NCBI GenBank assembly: GCA_900074885.1 | Contig: FJUW01000007.1 | Span: 2,207,051 to 2,271,050, forward strand | Direction: 5' to 3' | Source: Rhynchosporium graminicola | Lineage: Eukaryota > Ascomycota > Leotiomycetes > Helotiales > Ploettnerulaceae | DNA: 64,000 nt | Shown here: positions 35,822-47,980 of the stretch, piece by piece | Layout of the letters: each line of letters begins with the position of its first letter | How positions within the stretch are numbered: position 1 is the first letter of the stretch | The notes under the pieces: generated by a model | The model's input: the letters and a program-made list of their open reading frames with translations, nothing else | What the model was told of the DNA's origin: nothing | Database searches by the model: none | Position numbers and translations under genes: made by a program

Positions 35822-36467
35822 GGTATCGACTTCGTATTCCGAACGTGGGTAGAGCACGGTTTTATTTATATTTGGTTAGTAAGGTTTACGCGCGTCGTCG
35901 GAATTGACGCGACATTTGCCCAGTCTAAGCTGTGGGGCTTGTCCCGTATCCCAAAGCGAGCATGCACCTCGTATTCCTGAAACAGCAATTGGTTCTACGA
36001 TCGTAGTTATCTAGATTCGGTGGCAATAACAGGAATGAAAATTTGAGCGAAGGTAAACGCTTATGCAAATCACGGTGTGCTATTTTCTAGCAGGGGTACT
36101 TACTCGTACTGATTAAGCGCACTCAAAGCCAGCAAGGGCCCCGGCCAAGTTCGGTGATCTCAGTCACATGATGCTACCTGGAGCACGTGCGAATCGACAC
36201 GATCTTCATTCGTTATAAGCTATGAAATTTGAGGAAGTCGTCAATACTGGAGATATCCGTAAGAGAGATTATAGGACGATCTTAGAGCATTAATTCTGTG
36301 TTTAACAGCTCACGTGACAGCATGCAGGGCACAACCTTGACAGCTTGATCCAACTTTGGTAGGTTTCCAATTTTTGAGGAATCTGAGAAGCCTGATATTT
36401 TGCAGTGGGTTTTCGATCTCCAAAGTATGACGAAGGCACAGAAATCTTGGACGTGAAAGTGCAAAGG
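35822..36467. other. Intergenic region between the two Zn2Cys6 genes
   Basis: This should contain the promoter of the downstream regulator gene and the 3' flank of the upstream one. No gene or repeat was seen. Confidence 0.45.
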
Positions 36468-37769
36468 CTATGGATCGTTTCTTAACTCCTCATTAGGCGT
36501 AGCCAACCATGGTTCCCAATACGGGCCTAGGAAATTGGTGATTGCTTCAATCATATATCGACCTCCATCTCCTGTTAACCATGATTTACGATACCGATGC
36601 AGTAAGATGGCGTAATGCGCAAGAATTGCCAAAGCTTCAGGGCGTCGTTGTAGAAGAAGCTCTGAGTATTCTACTGGCACCAGTATCGACCAGGCGTACA
36701 CTCCTGTCCTTGCACCATAGAGCACGCTTGAACTCTGATCTTGATCAACCTCGACAGCTAGACGATCCGCGTGATATGCTGCCTGCAAAAATTCGAGAGC
36801 TGCCTGATAAGCCTTTTTTGATGATGGGCCGAGGTCGGCCGAGTCGAGGAGTGTTGATAACCTTTCGCACTCAGGTGAGATTGACTCGGTACCTCCGGCA
36901 AGTGCTCTATTACCTGCTTCTAGAAAAGGCCTCAATGATGTTTCGTGGAGCTGCTCCCAGCATCCTTGTATGTTGATCGTTACACCCTTTGTGACGCGTA
37001 AGTAGCGAACAAAATCATTGACGAAGTTTGTAAAATCGCCATCTCGGTAGGCGATGGTATCGTAAAGCATTTGCGCCCCTAATATGGACGAGAAAACGAA
37101 TCTTGAGAAGTAGTCTGAGGACAAGTCCCCGCCATTTTTACCCTGAATCTCGGCGTTGAACATTGACAAAGCTGAAGTCTGCAACTCTGTTGCTTGATTC
37201 CGGAAGAAAGTACTTTGGCGTGGACGTAGAATGCTCAGATGAGTTGCTGCTAGCGACAAGAACTCGTGCATAAGATATGGGGCCTTGAAACCATGCTGAA
37301 CAACTTCCTCTAAGGCGCTTCGACACTCTTCCCTACTGATTCCGAAGCAATCAACAGAATCCCCGACTGATTTTGCGTGGTGTAACAGCTCTAGATGAAG
37401 CATATTGACGACCCCTTGACCCATGGATGGCTGCTCTGAAGCTGGAGACCAGTACGAAGAGGCAATCGCTGGATTTGTGGCTGCTGGTGATGGCAACGAA
37501 GACATCGATGAATTCGTATGGACAGCCGGCGACTGAGGTCCGGAAGCTGGTGCAGCATTTTGATAAATACAGATCGATGCTGTGTTTAAGCAGTTCCGAC
37601 ACTCGGGCCGACCTTCGTTACACTGTAGAGCGTTGTGAGCGCTCTCTCGCAACGAGTAGGATCAGAATTATGTGGACAGGCGACTATAATAAGAATAACA
37701 AACCTTGACATGCCGTTTCTTGCATCCAAGACATCCATTGCGTGACTTCTGATGAGGACGACGTGGCAT
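36468..37769 (-). CDS. Zn2Cys6 transcription factor (second of a tandem pair)
   Basis: Exons 37769-37704 and 37622-36468 give 406 residues. Cysteines 13, 16, 23, 30, 33 and 40 form the binuclear zinc cluster (SRNGCLGCKKRHVK then CNEGRPECRNCLNTASIC). A Ser/Pro-rich linker leads to a helical region (LELLHHAKSVGDS, MHEFLSLAATHLSILRP, WSILVPVEYSELL) characteristic of the sterol-uptake-control (Upc2-like) group of fungal factors. The 80-base intron sits directly before the third cysteine, the same place as in the tandem neighbour. In other fungi this architecture occurs both in sterol-responsive regulators and in many uncharacterised ones, so a sterol role is only a suggestion. Confidence 0.88.
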
Positions 37770-39461
37770 GGCTTCCGAACTTGAGTTTTGTCTCAGTGAT
37801 TCAGAAACTCTAGCTGGCTGGGGTAGTAAGTAGGTATGCGGCGTAGACTCATATGATCATCAAGGCACGTGAGAGTGCCGACCACAGTGCACCCAGTGAG
37901 TGACTTCTCAACACCCGATTAGTTATTGAGGACTTCTTTAACTTCTAGAGTGACCTTAAAACTATCGCGGAGCAAGAGTGAGTCATCAACACGCTTTGGT
38001 TTCTCGCAGTTACGCGGTCGAGTAAACTGTGGGTGTCATGTCGATTTAGATACTCGACATGACCAGCCCACTTCTATTGACGCGGCGTAGGTACCTTAGT
38101 AAGGACGAAGGCGGTGAGAAAGGGCAATTGGGGCCTAAACAAATCCGCCTTAGGCGAGGCGATGAAGGGAATATAATAGATCATCACCATGGGAAAGTCA
38201 TCAAAAATATACATCGCATTGGATTACCTACTTAGCGGTGTCTCGTTTTTTTCTTGTGGCATTAGCATTGCCTTCTAAGCTGATACGAGGATCCTGTCCA
38301 GTTCTTGGCCGCCCCAAACGAACCGAGCTAGCCTCTCTGGGTATCGTAATATTCAAGCATCTTACGTCGAGAGAGCCTTCAAAAGCAGCTATAAAACCAA
38401 AAATTGAAAAGAACAAAGGCTCCATGAATTCTCCAAGAGACTAGACCAGAAGGTAGCTTAGTAATATTCGTCACCCTCTTCCTTTGCACAGCTTACGGCT
38501 GACGCTGCTGGGTGTAGACAGACTGGCAGGCCACATTCTAGGTACCTTGTTCGATATCTTGCCTCCTAGAGCTCTCCTGATTGTTCTAGTGGAAGTCTCA
38601 GACTGAGGTGCGTTGCGATACTGACAAACAGGCTTTTCGATAACATGTATGGTCAGCTTAGTGGGTCGGTGCATCCAGCCGTACAAGTAGCTCTTCAGGG
38701 AGGAGTTAAAATGGCTGGATATAATTTAGGTGCTTCTCTCGATTACCAGTTCCTCCAAACTACTTTCGAAGGCTTTCTTGGAAGCATGAAGGCGAATTAA
38801 ATTTCTTGTAGTGAAGCTTGCCAGCAGTGTGTTTCGAAGGCTTAGTTGATACTATCAATGTGCACAATTGACGCTGTGAGGCAGACAGGCTACACCTCAG
38901 ATTCTTGATTCGATTTTTCTTCCTCCAAATGAGTTCTTTTTCTAAGTACCTGCGTGTTGAAAGCTTTCCACGTGCACCCTGGGACCCGGTTCTGTGGGCT
39001 AGATCGGGCATTGGTGCAGGGAAAATTCGGCAAGATTGCGAGAAAAACAATGAGTATACCTAGAGTAGCTTAAAATCAAGTAAAGAAACACCGGATAAAT
39101 ATGCAGAATTGATGTGCTTTGCGTATCTGAAGATCAAGATAGTCGGATCAATGGCTGCAGAAAAACCTCTTTACACCTTTCAGCGAGACTGCTCACTGCT
39201 CACTGCTCAGCACCACAGTCTCGGGCACATGCTTGAAGAAACTCTCTAAAAGTGCCTTGATATGGACGCCGGTACTGCCAACTGCCTCCACTGATCAACC
39301 CTCTCCTGTGTCGTTGGTCCCAGCATTCGCCTGGCCTCGGGCTGCGAGTCTAAGTGTCTAAGTTCGCTGAAGCCAACTGCCTCGATTTTGCGCCGGTCAA
39401 TACTAACCTTCAATTCGGATCACGATCTCAAAAATTTGGTGGGAGACTTGAATAAAAGGAT
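37770..39461. other. Intergenic region
   Basis: About 1.7 kb without a supported gene. Short frames at 38228-38444 (both strands), 38471-38686 (-) and 38760-39050 (-) have no motifs. Confidence 0.5.
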
Positions 39462-40535
39462 TCATGTCATAAGCTCGAGGCTACAAGATCTGGCATAGTC
39501 TGCCATCTTAGCTCCCGGAACGACGACATCGCCTTTTGCATCCAAGCTTGATCTGCAAGGGCGATAACAACCATCATTGCACCATTCCCTAGCTGACTCT
39601 AGGTTACAAATGCCAGAGTATTTTCGAGCAGATCCAACCACTTTCGAGTCGAGATCGGTTACAGTCCAAAGACAGTATGTTATTCGCAGGTTGTCAATAT
39701 CCTGGTTTCTGTAAGCGCTGAACCTGCAGAAATCAAAGGTTAAGTCAAGCATACCAGTGTTACTGCGTGCAGCAAGCAATCTTGTCTCGGCCAGTCCAAT
39801 AAACTTGATGACTTTTGGTTCGACTAACCTTCCCTGAAAGACCCTGTGTCGATGTGTAATCCTCCAATCAGGCAGAAAGTGATAAACTTTATCCTTGGCC
39901 GTGAAGTAAAACCCATCATAATGAGGCTCAATATCATCGACTGTTAGAATCAAAGTGTCCAAGCTATTTGTTCCCTTGATAGACTCCGCACACTGCTGGA
40001 TATACTCCCAAAGCCACTTGACGCCGATGATGAGGTGCTTCAGTTGGGAGCTTTGGGAACCAATGGTGCGCCAATACTCGGGATCCGTGAAGTGTTGGAC
40101 GAGTTCAATATTTGGAAGGTAGATAATATCATGCGCGAAGTTGAAGTAGATAGGGCTCGAAATCTGGGTTTTGAAGGCGATCTCGTATCGTGCTAGAGCA
40201 ACCTTGCGTGATTCACCATTGACGAAAAGCAAGACTGGAGATACAGCATTCGACCGAGCGAGTCTTGGAGTTTGTCCTGGTACAAGAAGTTCGCGGACGC
40301 CTGGGCGTGTACTGACTTGTAAATGGACGAGAGGAGAACGAGGTAATGGGTGCTCATACGTCTCAACAGGATGAGCGAGGGCTCGAGGTAGTATGGTAAT
40401 CACTCGAGGACCTGGAAGAGCTGCTTTCCAAACTATGAGCCTGAGCTCGGGTGGCAGTCGGGGAAAGGGAGTGAATTGCGCATCATCATCCTGGACTGAA
40501 GGCCGAGACAAGGCAGAACTCGTATCGGGAAACAT
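39462..40535 (-). CDS. 2EXR-domain protein of unknown function
   Basis: A single exon of 357 residues begins at ATG 40535 (two sense codons upstream start with TTG). Near the N-terminus FTPFPRLPPELRLIVWKAAL is the F-box-like 2EXR motif that opens a large family of fungal proteins. Further family features follow: LLFVNGESRKVALARYEIAF, then FNFAHDIIYLPNIELVQHF and QLKHLIIGVKWLWEYI. 2EXR proteins are numerous, lineage-expanded and mostly uncharacterised; an F-box-like role in protein turnover is an inference from the fold. No intron or break was found. Confidence 0.85.
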   Translation of the reverse strand: MFPDTSSALSRPSVQDDDAQFTPFPRLPPELRLIVWKAALPGPRVITILPRALAHPVETYEHPLPRSPLVHLQVSTRPGVRELLVPGQTPRLARSNAVSPVLLFVNGESRKVALARYEIAFKTQISSPIYFNFAHDIIYLPNIELVQHFTDPEYWRTIGSQSSQLKHLIIGVKWLWEYIQQCAESIKGTNSLDTLILTVDDIEPHYDGFYFTAKDKVYHFLPDWRITHRHRVFQGRLVEPKVIKFIGLAETRLLAARSNTGMLDLTFDFCRFSAYRNQDIDNLRITYCLWTVTDLDSKVVGSARKYSGICNLESAREWCNDGCYRPCRSSLDAKGDVVVPGAKMADYARSCSLELMT

Positions 40536-43500
40536 TTCCAAGAAATTGAAGATCTGGCGCGCAAAGCCTAGGGTACTGTAAGCTTAGGGAGACTAGCTAC
40601 TGAAGATACAAGCCATGTAGCTTACAACAGGCCTCTGTATCTAAGAATTGAACCTCGCACTGAGCTTACCAGGTCCTGCGTAGATTAGTTGTGATATGAC
40701 CGCTAGGTTCGAAGTCTTCGTCGACGATACCACACAAATTTTATCGAGATCTTCGTTTTCTTCTCTCGAGAAATTTTTCAACGTTGAAACTTCAGCTTTC
40801 ATTCAAAGGCGTATGAAGTGAAAACAACGCTAGACCTAAGGGAGGTGGAGGGAAGTGGACCCAAACAAAGCTAGCAGTCCCACTAGTCTCGCTAATGCTG
40901 CTGGTGTCAATAAAAGCGTTTGACACACGTATTCAAGCTTACTTGGTCTATAATTTCAGAAGAGACACCAGGTAGTCCGATTTACAGGCACGTGAAATTG
41001 AGCTGGAAGGAACCGCGAAAGGATTCTGGTAGTTGACTACATCCTTGGAAACTTTCACCTCCAAATTGGCTAGATTACAGTAGAGGGGCCGAAACAGCCC
41101 CCCCCCCCCTTCTCCGCTCGTCAAAAGACAAGACAATGCCAATAACAGAGGTAAGGATATCTTTTGTTTGTAGAAGCGTAGGAACGGTCCTACGGATGAC
41201 CAGAACGCTTTGGAAAATTGATTTATCTTATAATATCTGCACAAACATCTGAACTTTCGTCCAAGTTATTGCTCTTTCTGATCTATTGGCTGACTGGACA
41301 GGCCCTCAAGGATTCAAAGTCTCTCCAACTACCATACGACTCCTATCAAACTTACACTTAGCTTCGCTACTCTTGAACCTTCTTGATTATCTCTCCATAG
41401 GCTTCTTGATATCCGTACCATGACTATTCTGCTTGTCTGCCAGTGTCATACAATTGCTATGCGGCGAGACCTGCTTATCCCGAACAGAGAATCGCTGGGC
41501 CATGATTTCATCGCCTCTCTTCCACCTTTCCATGAAATCCTGTTCAAAACGTCAATAATAGCCTCTCGTGAGCAACGCAGCTCCCTATCATCTGCTCACT
41601 TCGCAGAAATCTCTCCACAGATTACCTTCACAAGAGTCTCCATCCCTTGCATTTTCCCATTCCTTTAATTTCACTATTTACTTATGATTCTCAAGGTCTA
41701 TCCACTTCCTCTATCGTCCTCAAAAACAATACTCAGCAAATATGATCTCCGCCAACCTGATTTTCATTTATAGGATCTCAATACACGCTACTAAATTCAG
41801 ATTTAAATAAGAATCTCCTCCGAGAATCTTTGGAAGCGAACCCTACATCTTCGATCGCGTTTACTTCGGGACTGCTCATTTTCTGAACCTTTCCCGGTTG
41901 TACTCTCTGCTGTTTCTTTCCGCAGTGCAGGTCACGTGACTACGGCCTCTGTCCGGTCTCTTCCTTAGTTTCAAGAAAAGACAGGATAATGCACCTCCTC
42001 ATCTATTGCGAGAGGGTTGATAAGACGCTGATCGGAGGTCAGTTTTCCATAATATAATCTCTTATACGTGGCAGTGTCTCCAACTTGTGCTTCAACAAAT
42101 GTGCCTTCGCTCGAGCAAAACGCCAGCCAGAGGCTTGTCAGCCATGAAAAGCCACGAATGTAAGCCCTATAGTCGAGCGGGGCACGACATGCAACAAACA
42201 AAGAATTCAACTTCATCACTGCCAATCGGAGTCCACAAAGTTCCACCAATCCACGAAGCACAAAGAAACAGGCATCAAGTAACACGAGCTCATCGTCCAC
42301 TTATTCGTCGAGAAGGCGCTTCGACTCCAGCTAGTTGGAGAAGAAAATGAACGGCTTCATGCGCGTTGTCAGTATGTGAGCACTGAGAACTGGGCTATAG
42401 ATCTTCTGAATCCTGGCAAGCGGAATTCAACCCAACTATGTTCCAGATCTTTGCCGTGTAGTAGCACAGAATACTTACTGCATGCAATTTTGGTATCCCC
42501 GGACCAGGTTTCTCCCGTTAGAATTATGAATTCTACTCCTGCCATTTAAGTCAGCATCCCATGACACACGAAGCACTTTATTGTGCATAAAATATGATGC
42601 TCGTTAGATGAAGTGGTACTACTGAGTTGACTGGTTCTGCTGATAGTTCATAGGAATCCTCAATACTTAGAGTGTTTCAGAGACACGAATAAGATGCTTA
42701 TACTAGCCGAGACATTCGGTACGGTAAAGTGCATCATCGTCGGCGAGCTGCATTTTGCGACATGCAACAAAATCGTACGGGCCTACAATTTCAGAATAAT
42801 CTCCGTGATTACAGATAGTGTGCAAGGGTTTCAAGAGAAAATAGGGCTGAAAGGCTGAAGCTTCCAGAAGGGTGCGGGTGCGTCCGATGTAAACAGAAGA
42901 TGACCCACTTTCTTTCATCCTTCAAATAATGAGCTAGTCAGAGCCGGAATGCGGAGAAGTAGCATTTAATCTTTGCCAAGTTCCAGATGAATGAAGTGCA
43001 AACTCGTGTTGAGTGCACCGGGTTGGAAATGAGGCGTTAGTAGACGACTGCGCCGTGCGCCGACATGTCGTTTTGAAGGCGTAAACACGAGCTTGACCGG
43101 CGAGACGGGATGAGGAACCGTGATACTGCTTACGAGCAAGTAGAAATTGCGATAGCGCATAATATGGAAGATTCCAAAGACAGAAAACTTGAAATGTAGC
43201 ACTTCATTTCCTCGTACAAGCCGTGCGATATGGAGAAGAGGACTTTGTTGACGTTTCTTGTTGCTTAGAAAGGTTTCGACGGAGAACGATGATCTGATTC
43301 GGAATCGCAAAACTGGTCATAAGCTCGGAGTTGTCATTTGATACTATTGCAGTGTAGATATTTATCTCGGAATCTACTAGAGCCGCTCATCATCTATGGC
43401 AAAATGACCTGTGGAAGCTCCTGTTACCCCTTGAAGTATGCGCGATGCATTCGCATAGTTAGGACCGAATTGAAGGTTATCATCCACGACAACTTGTGAG

Positions 43501-44100
43501 GCCGGTGTTGTCGCTTGACACTTCGGCAAGTTAGATTTCCCAGCCCGGAAACCACCAGAGCTGCTCATCATCTATAGCGAATTGGCTATTAAGCTCGTGT
43601 TACATAATAGAAAATTCTCGATGCACTCCCATTCCCAGGATCAATGAAAAGGATGTCGACAACTCACAGGGCAATGCCAAGTTCCTCAAGTTATTCGCCA
43701 AGTCCAAAACAATAGAAAACCCCCCGTTTCACCGAACACTTCACTTTAGCCGGAGAATCCCAATCAAGATGTGAGTTTCTGCCCAATTATACGTTCACAT
43801 CTCAGGTAACGAGCGCTTCCTCCATCTCTTTTGGGAACTGCAGCAGCTTCACGAAGGGTTGAGGTCCGTAACAGCCTGATTGGAATACGACGCGATACCC
43901 CGCAAAGTTCTGATAGATGAGAAGCGAAAGGTAGTGGCGGAGTTGGGTTTCCCGCCAAGACGACTTTAAAGATGAGTATATTAGGCTTCGAATTCCTTCT
44001 TGAACCAACAAAGCTACACTGTGTAGCCATCTAGACGTGCTCCAAACAGCTCCTGAAACTGTCTTCTGAAATCGATCTATTGAATATTTGAGTCGTCAAG
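40536..44100. other. Long gene-poor interval
   Basis: About 3.5 kb of normal base composition without a convincing gene. Short frames are scattered on both strands. A C12 run lies at 41098-41109. Two related copies of a roughly 75-base sequence, about 65 percent identical by eye, lie about 180 bases apart near 43379 and 43559, each containing GCTCATCATCTAT. A minus frame 43571-43377 spans the interval between them (NLQFGPNYANASRILQGVTG) but is not recognised. The 5' region of the transporter at 44101 lies at the right end. Confidence 0.45.
41098..41109. repeat. C12 homopolymer
   Basis: Twelve consecutive C in an intergenic region. Confidence 0.85.
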
Positions 44101-46203
44101 ATGGTCGTTGCTACCGAGGCTGATCCAGTCCTCACTCGCCTTGTCGACGCTGACAAGGTTCCTTGGTACAAGAAGAAAAACCTTCGAAACCTCTACTTTC
44201 TTCTCTTCCCAACTTGTATGGGAATCGAGATCACGTCGGGATTTGACTCGCAACTTATCAACAGTCTCCAAGGCGTAGACTCATGGAAGAATTGTAAGCC
44301 TGCCATCTGCTGCTATCGCGTCTCTCGTTCTAGATCGCGAACACGTCTTATGAATCCCAGTATGATATTGGAAACTAATTTCCGCATTTCCAGATTTCGG
44401 AGACTGCCAGAAAGTGATGGTGAAAAAAAAGATGGAAACTGTATGTTTCAGTTCCTCCTTGACCGGTATAATTGGAGCCTGCTACGCTCTTGGCGCAATT
44501 TGTTCTCTTCCGTTCGTGCCCATGTTCAATCAAAGGTTCGGACGTCGATGGTCAATCTTTTTCGGCTCAGCTGTCTCAATCTTCGGAGCTGTGTTGCAAG
44601 GGGCTTCTCAAAATCGTAAGCCCATTAGCCTACCATCTTGAATTCCTAATTCAAGCACAGCTTTTGACATAACTTAGTACCGATGTACATCATTGCTCGA
44701 ATGATTCTGGGTTTTGGCATCCCGTTCTGTATTATAGCTGGCTCAGCCATGCTGGGAGAACTATCTTACCCAAAGGAGCGTCCATTCATGACGGCGCTTT
44801 TCAACGCATCCTACTTCATCGGATCTCTCACGGCTGCTGGTATCACCATGAGAACCGCTCTCATGAAAGATAACGGGAAATCGAGTGACCTAGCATGGCG
44901 CATCCCATCGTATCTTCAGCTTGTACCTTCAATGGTCCAATTGCTGCTCGTGTTTTTCCTGCCCGAAAGTCCCCGCTACCTCGTGAGCAAAGACCGTCGG
45001 GAGGATGCATTCAAGATCCTAGCTCATTATCACTCGGAAGGCGACCAGAACAGCCTATTTGTCAAAGCAGAGATAGCTCAGATCGAAACAACGATCAAGA
45101 TGGAAATGGACGCCTCGAAACAGACCTACCTCGACCTGTTCCGCACCGCAGGAATGAGAAGGCGCGCGCTTTTAGCCGTGGCGATAGGATTCTTCACCCA
45201 GTGGAGCGGAAACACGTTGATATCGTAAGTGAAACTCAGCTGGGTCTAGTCTGACCAGTTTCCTTCGAGATAGCCACAGCATGATCGCTAACTGCTTCAG
45301 ATACTACTTCCTCAGGGTACTGGACATGCTCGGCGTGAAAAATTCACATACTAAACAGGTAATCAATGTCGGGTACACAGCCTGGGGCCTTGTCAATGCG
45401 ACATCCATCGCACTCGTAGTGACAAGATTTCCTCGTCGTAGAATGTTCTTAGTCTGTACTCTCGGAATGTTTGCCTGCTACTTCGGGTGGACTATTTGTA
45501 TGGGGCTTTACCTTGAAGGAGGTTCCGTAAACAGAGCTGCCGGTATCATGGCGATATTCTTCATATTCGCCTACTCGCCCATGTACAATGTTGGCTACAA
45601 CTCATTGACTTACAGTAAGTTTAGCATCTCGACATTTGAGAAAGTGATGCTAATTGGCGTTAGCTTACCTGGTCGAAATCTTCCCATACGCGGAGCGTAC
45701 TCGTGGTCTTGCATTCTTTCAGTTCTGGAGCAGAGGAGCCAATTTTTTCTCCACATTTGTCAACCCCATCGGCCTGGAAGCGATCACCTGGAAGTATCTC
45801 ATTGTTTTTGTCGTGTGGGTTCTCTTTGAGTCATTCGTCGTCTACTTCTTGTTTCCCGAGACATACAACCGCACTTTGGAAGAACTGTCGTTCAGTAAGT
45901 ACCAAATTTATATCAACCAGAATGATACTGATGTAATATAGTTTACGAGGGCCAAGAAGTTCAAAACCAACAGTCGATGGCAACCGAGAAATACATTCAA
46001 GCCCAGGAGTTCGAAGTCGGTAAGTAATGGAAAGATTTCGCAAAATTTTAACTCATGCTGATAACTGGTGATGAACAGGCTATGATGGACGCGAGCTACC
46101 AACTGATCGTCCTGCTCCAATTGAAATGGTTGATGTCGCGCAACCAGAAGCACCTCAAGCAACTGCGCAAGCGACTACGACTGAATCGAAGAAGATCAAC
46201 TAA
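44101..46203 (+). CDS. Lactose-permease-like MFS sugar transporter
   Basis: Seven exons (44101-44293, 44394-44615, 44678-45224, 45301-45614, 45664-45894, 45942-46019 and 46079-46203) join in one frame to 569 residues. Features of the fungal LAC12/hexose branch of sugar porters: SGFDSQLINSLQGVDSWKNY early, RFGRRWSIFFGS, ARMILGFGIPFCIIAGSAML, FFLPESPRYLVSKDRREDAF in the central loop, FFTQWSGNTLISYYF in helix 7, TYLVEIFPYAERTRGLAFFQ, and FPETYNRTLEELSF after helix 12. It would import a disaccharide such as lactose, or another sugar, with protons. The second exon reads GDCQKVMVKKKMETV where relatives are shorter, so a small extra intron there is possible. A beta-galactosidase lies in the same window, but 37 kb away. 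Confidence 0.9.
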
Positions 46204-47980
46204 TGGGTAAAGTCGCAGCCAGGATTTTGTCTATACAGAGGCTGGGAATTCCATGGCTGGTGATGACAATGCGTTAAGGAACACCGGTGGGATGGATAAA
46301 CATAGCTTCCGGACTCATGAATTTGTGAGAAGTCTTTTCGAGTAGTATCCAAAGTAGGTTTCTTTAAACGCACTTCTGTTAACCCCAAGGCCTTTACTTG
46401 TGCATGAAAGTGTAGTACCAAACGTAGGTAAATGCCAAGCCACATTGCAGCCATGAGAACTTAAGAAAATGTCTACCAGTATTTTGTGCTTGCTTGATGC
46501 CGAATGAAATAGAATTTATCGCCACTTTATGCGTCCTGAATTATGTGTGTGCTTTATTTGGTCTCCAAATGCGCCTTGTACGAAGAGCCGAAATGCCCAA
46601 GCAAACTGTTGCCAGGACTCATGATTCCGCGAGTCCTGCAGGAAGAAGTTCTTCGACTGATCCACATTCACGTGTGCTTTCTATCGTACCGCGGCGTCCG
46701 TAAAGTGTTTAAAGGATGTCCTTCTCGCCGGATTGCTGAACACCTGTAGCTCAGAAGAGGTCTCGGTGATTGCCGGTGACAACGAAATCGTCATGATATT
46801 GATATCTTGACACTTGCGTAGCTTGAAAGTGGTGGTGATTCGCAAAATGGATGGCTTCGGTGTTCAAGCAAGATAGTTAGTGTTTAAAGGCCAAGCTTCA
46901 TCATGGCTCCGCCGACTTTTGTGAGGAACGCACCCCTATACGCAACATAGATTAGCAAAGACTTTCTGTATTTAAAAAAGGGAATGGCAAGTCCGAAATA
47001 GCTTCCACAAGAAAAGATAAGGAGAAGAGAATTGGTTTCATCAGTGCGTACCAAAGCTCGTATATTTCGAACCATATAGCTGAAAACAATCCACACATGT
47101 TTGTACGGTGCTGGAAAGCGTGGAGGTCGAATATGTGTGGTTGTTGAAGGTGTACAGGAAGCTTTTGAGAACGGGCTCGTATGCAAGGAATTTGACTATG
47201 TTAGTTGAAGATTTTAAATGCTGCTATTCACTGGTCTATCAAGTATATTTGTACTCATGAGAGGCAGACTCGTGGGCAGATCCAAGAGCAAGGCTGGGAT
47301 AGTGCCTTGCCACAGCCGTCTTGGCCTGTGACGATCACCCCACGGAGCCATATCATCTGCCCAGACAGTCATACTGAGTAACTTCATGATTGAGCCAGCC
47401 TCTGGCGGCACATCCTGGCTGTGTTGCGTGAATCATGGGTGTGATGACCTTCAGATTGCGTTGCCTGTCGTGGCGGTGATCTTGGCGAACGTCACGCGAC
47501 CGGGCGGTCGGATCTCACGGCAGAAAAATAGCCGGAGCCAAAACTAGATTAGCGTCTCGGCTCACTAAAGTCATGAGGCAGATATCAACAAATTCAGAAC
47601 TACAACATCCATTACTTGGCGTTAAATCCCACCTGATAGTCTACCACCAGCAATAACCTTTCAGTCCATGGTTTCGAAGGCTTATGATCTCAGGTCTCAC
47701 GCTTAATCTACGGTACATAGGTGCAAGTATCGGCGTGCCGCAGATCCCAGTCCTGTATACTCGATAGAGATACAACAGTCTGCAAGATGTTCTTTGTCAG
47801 GGTCAAAATCTCAGCTAGCTTGACCAAAGACGTAGGAATTCCTCAAGTCCTTCTTTCCTCACATTCAAATTTATTTAAGAATATTCCTTTAGGTAGGATG
47901 TACGTATTTTCAAAGGATTGCTAACTAGATTACAGAAAGACTCGCCCATGCTTTTCTGTCATTGAGAAAATTGAATATCA
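46204..47980. other. Intergenic region between convergent genes
   Basis: No supported gene. A minus frame at 47186-46884 has a hydrophobic segment (NSLLLIFSCGSYFGLAIPFF) but no other sign of coding function. Confidence 0.45.
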
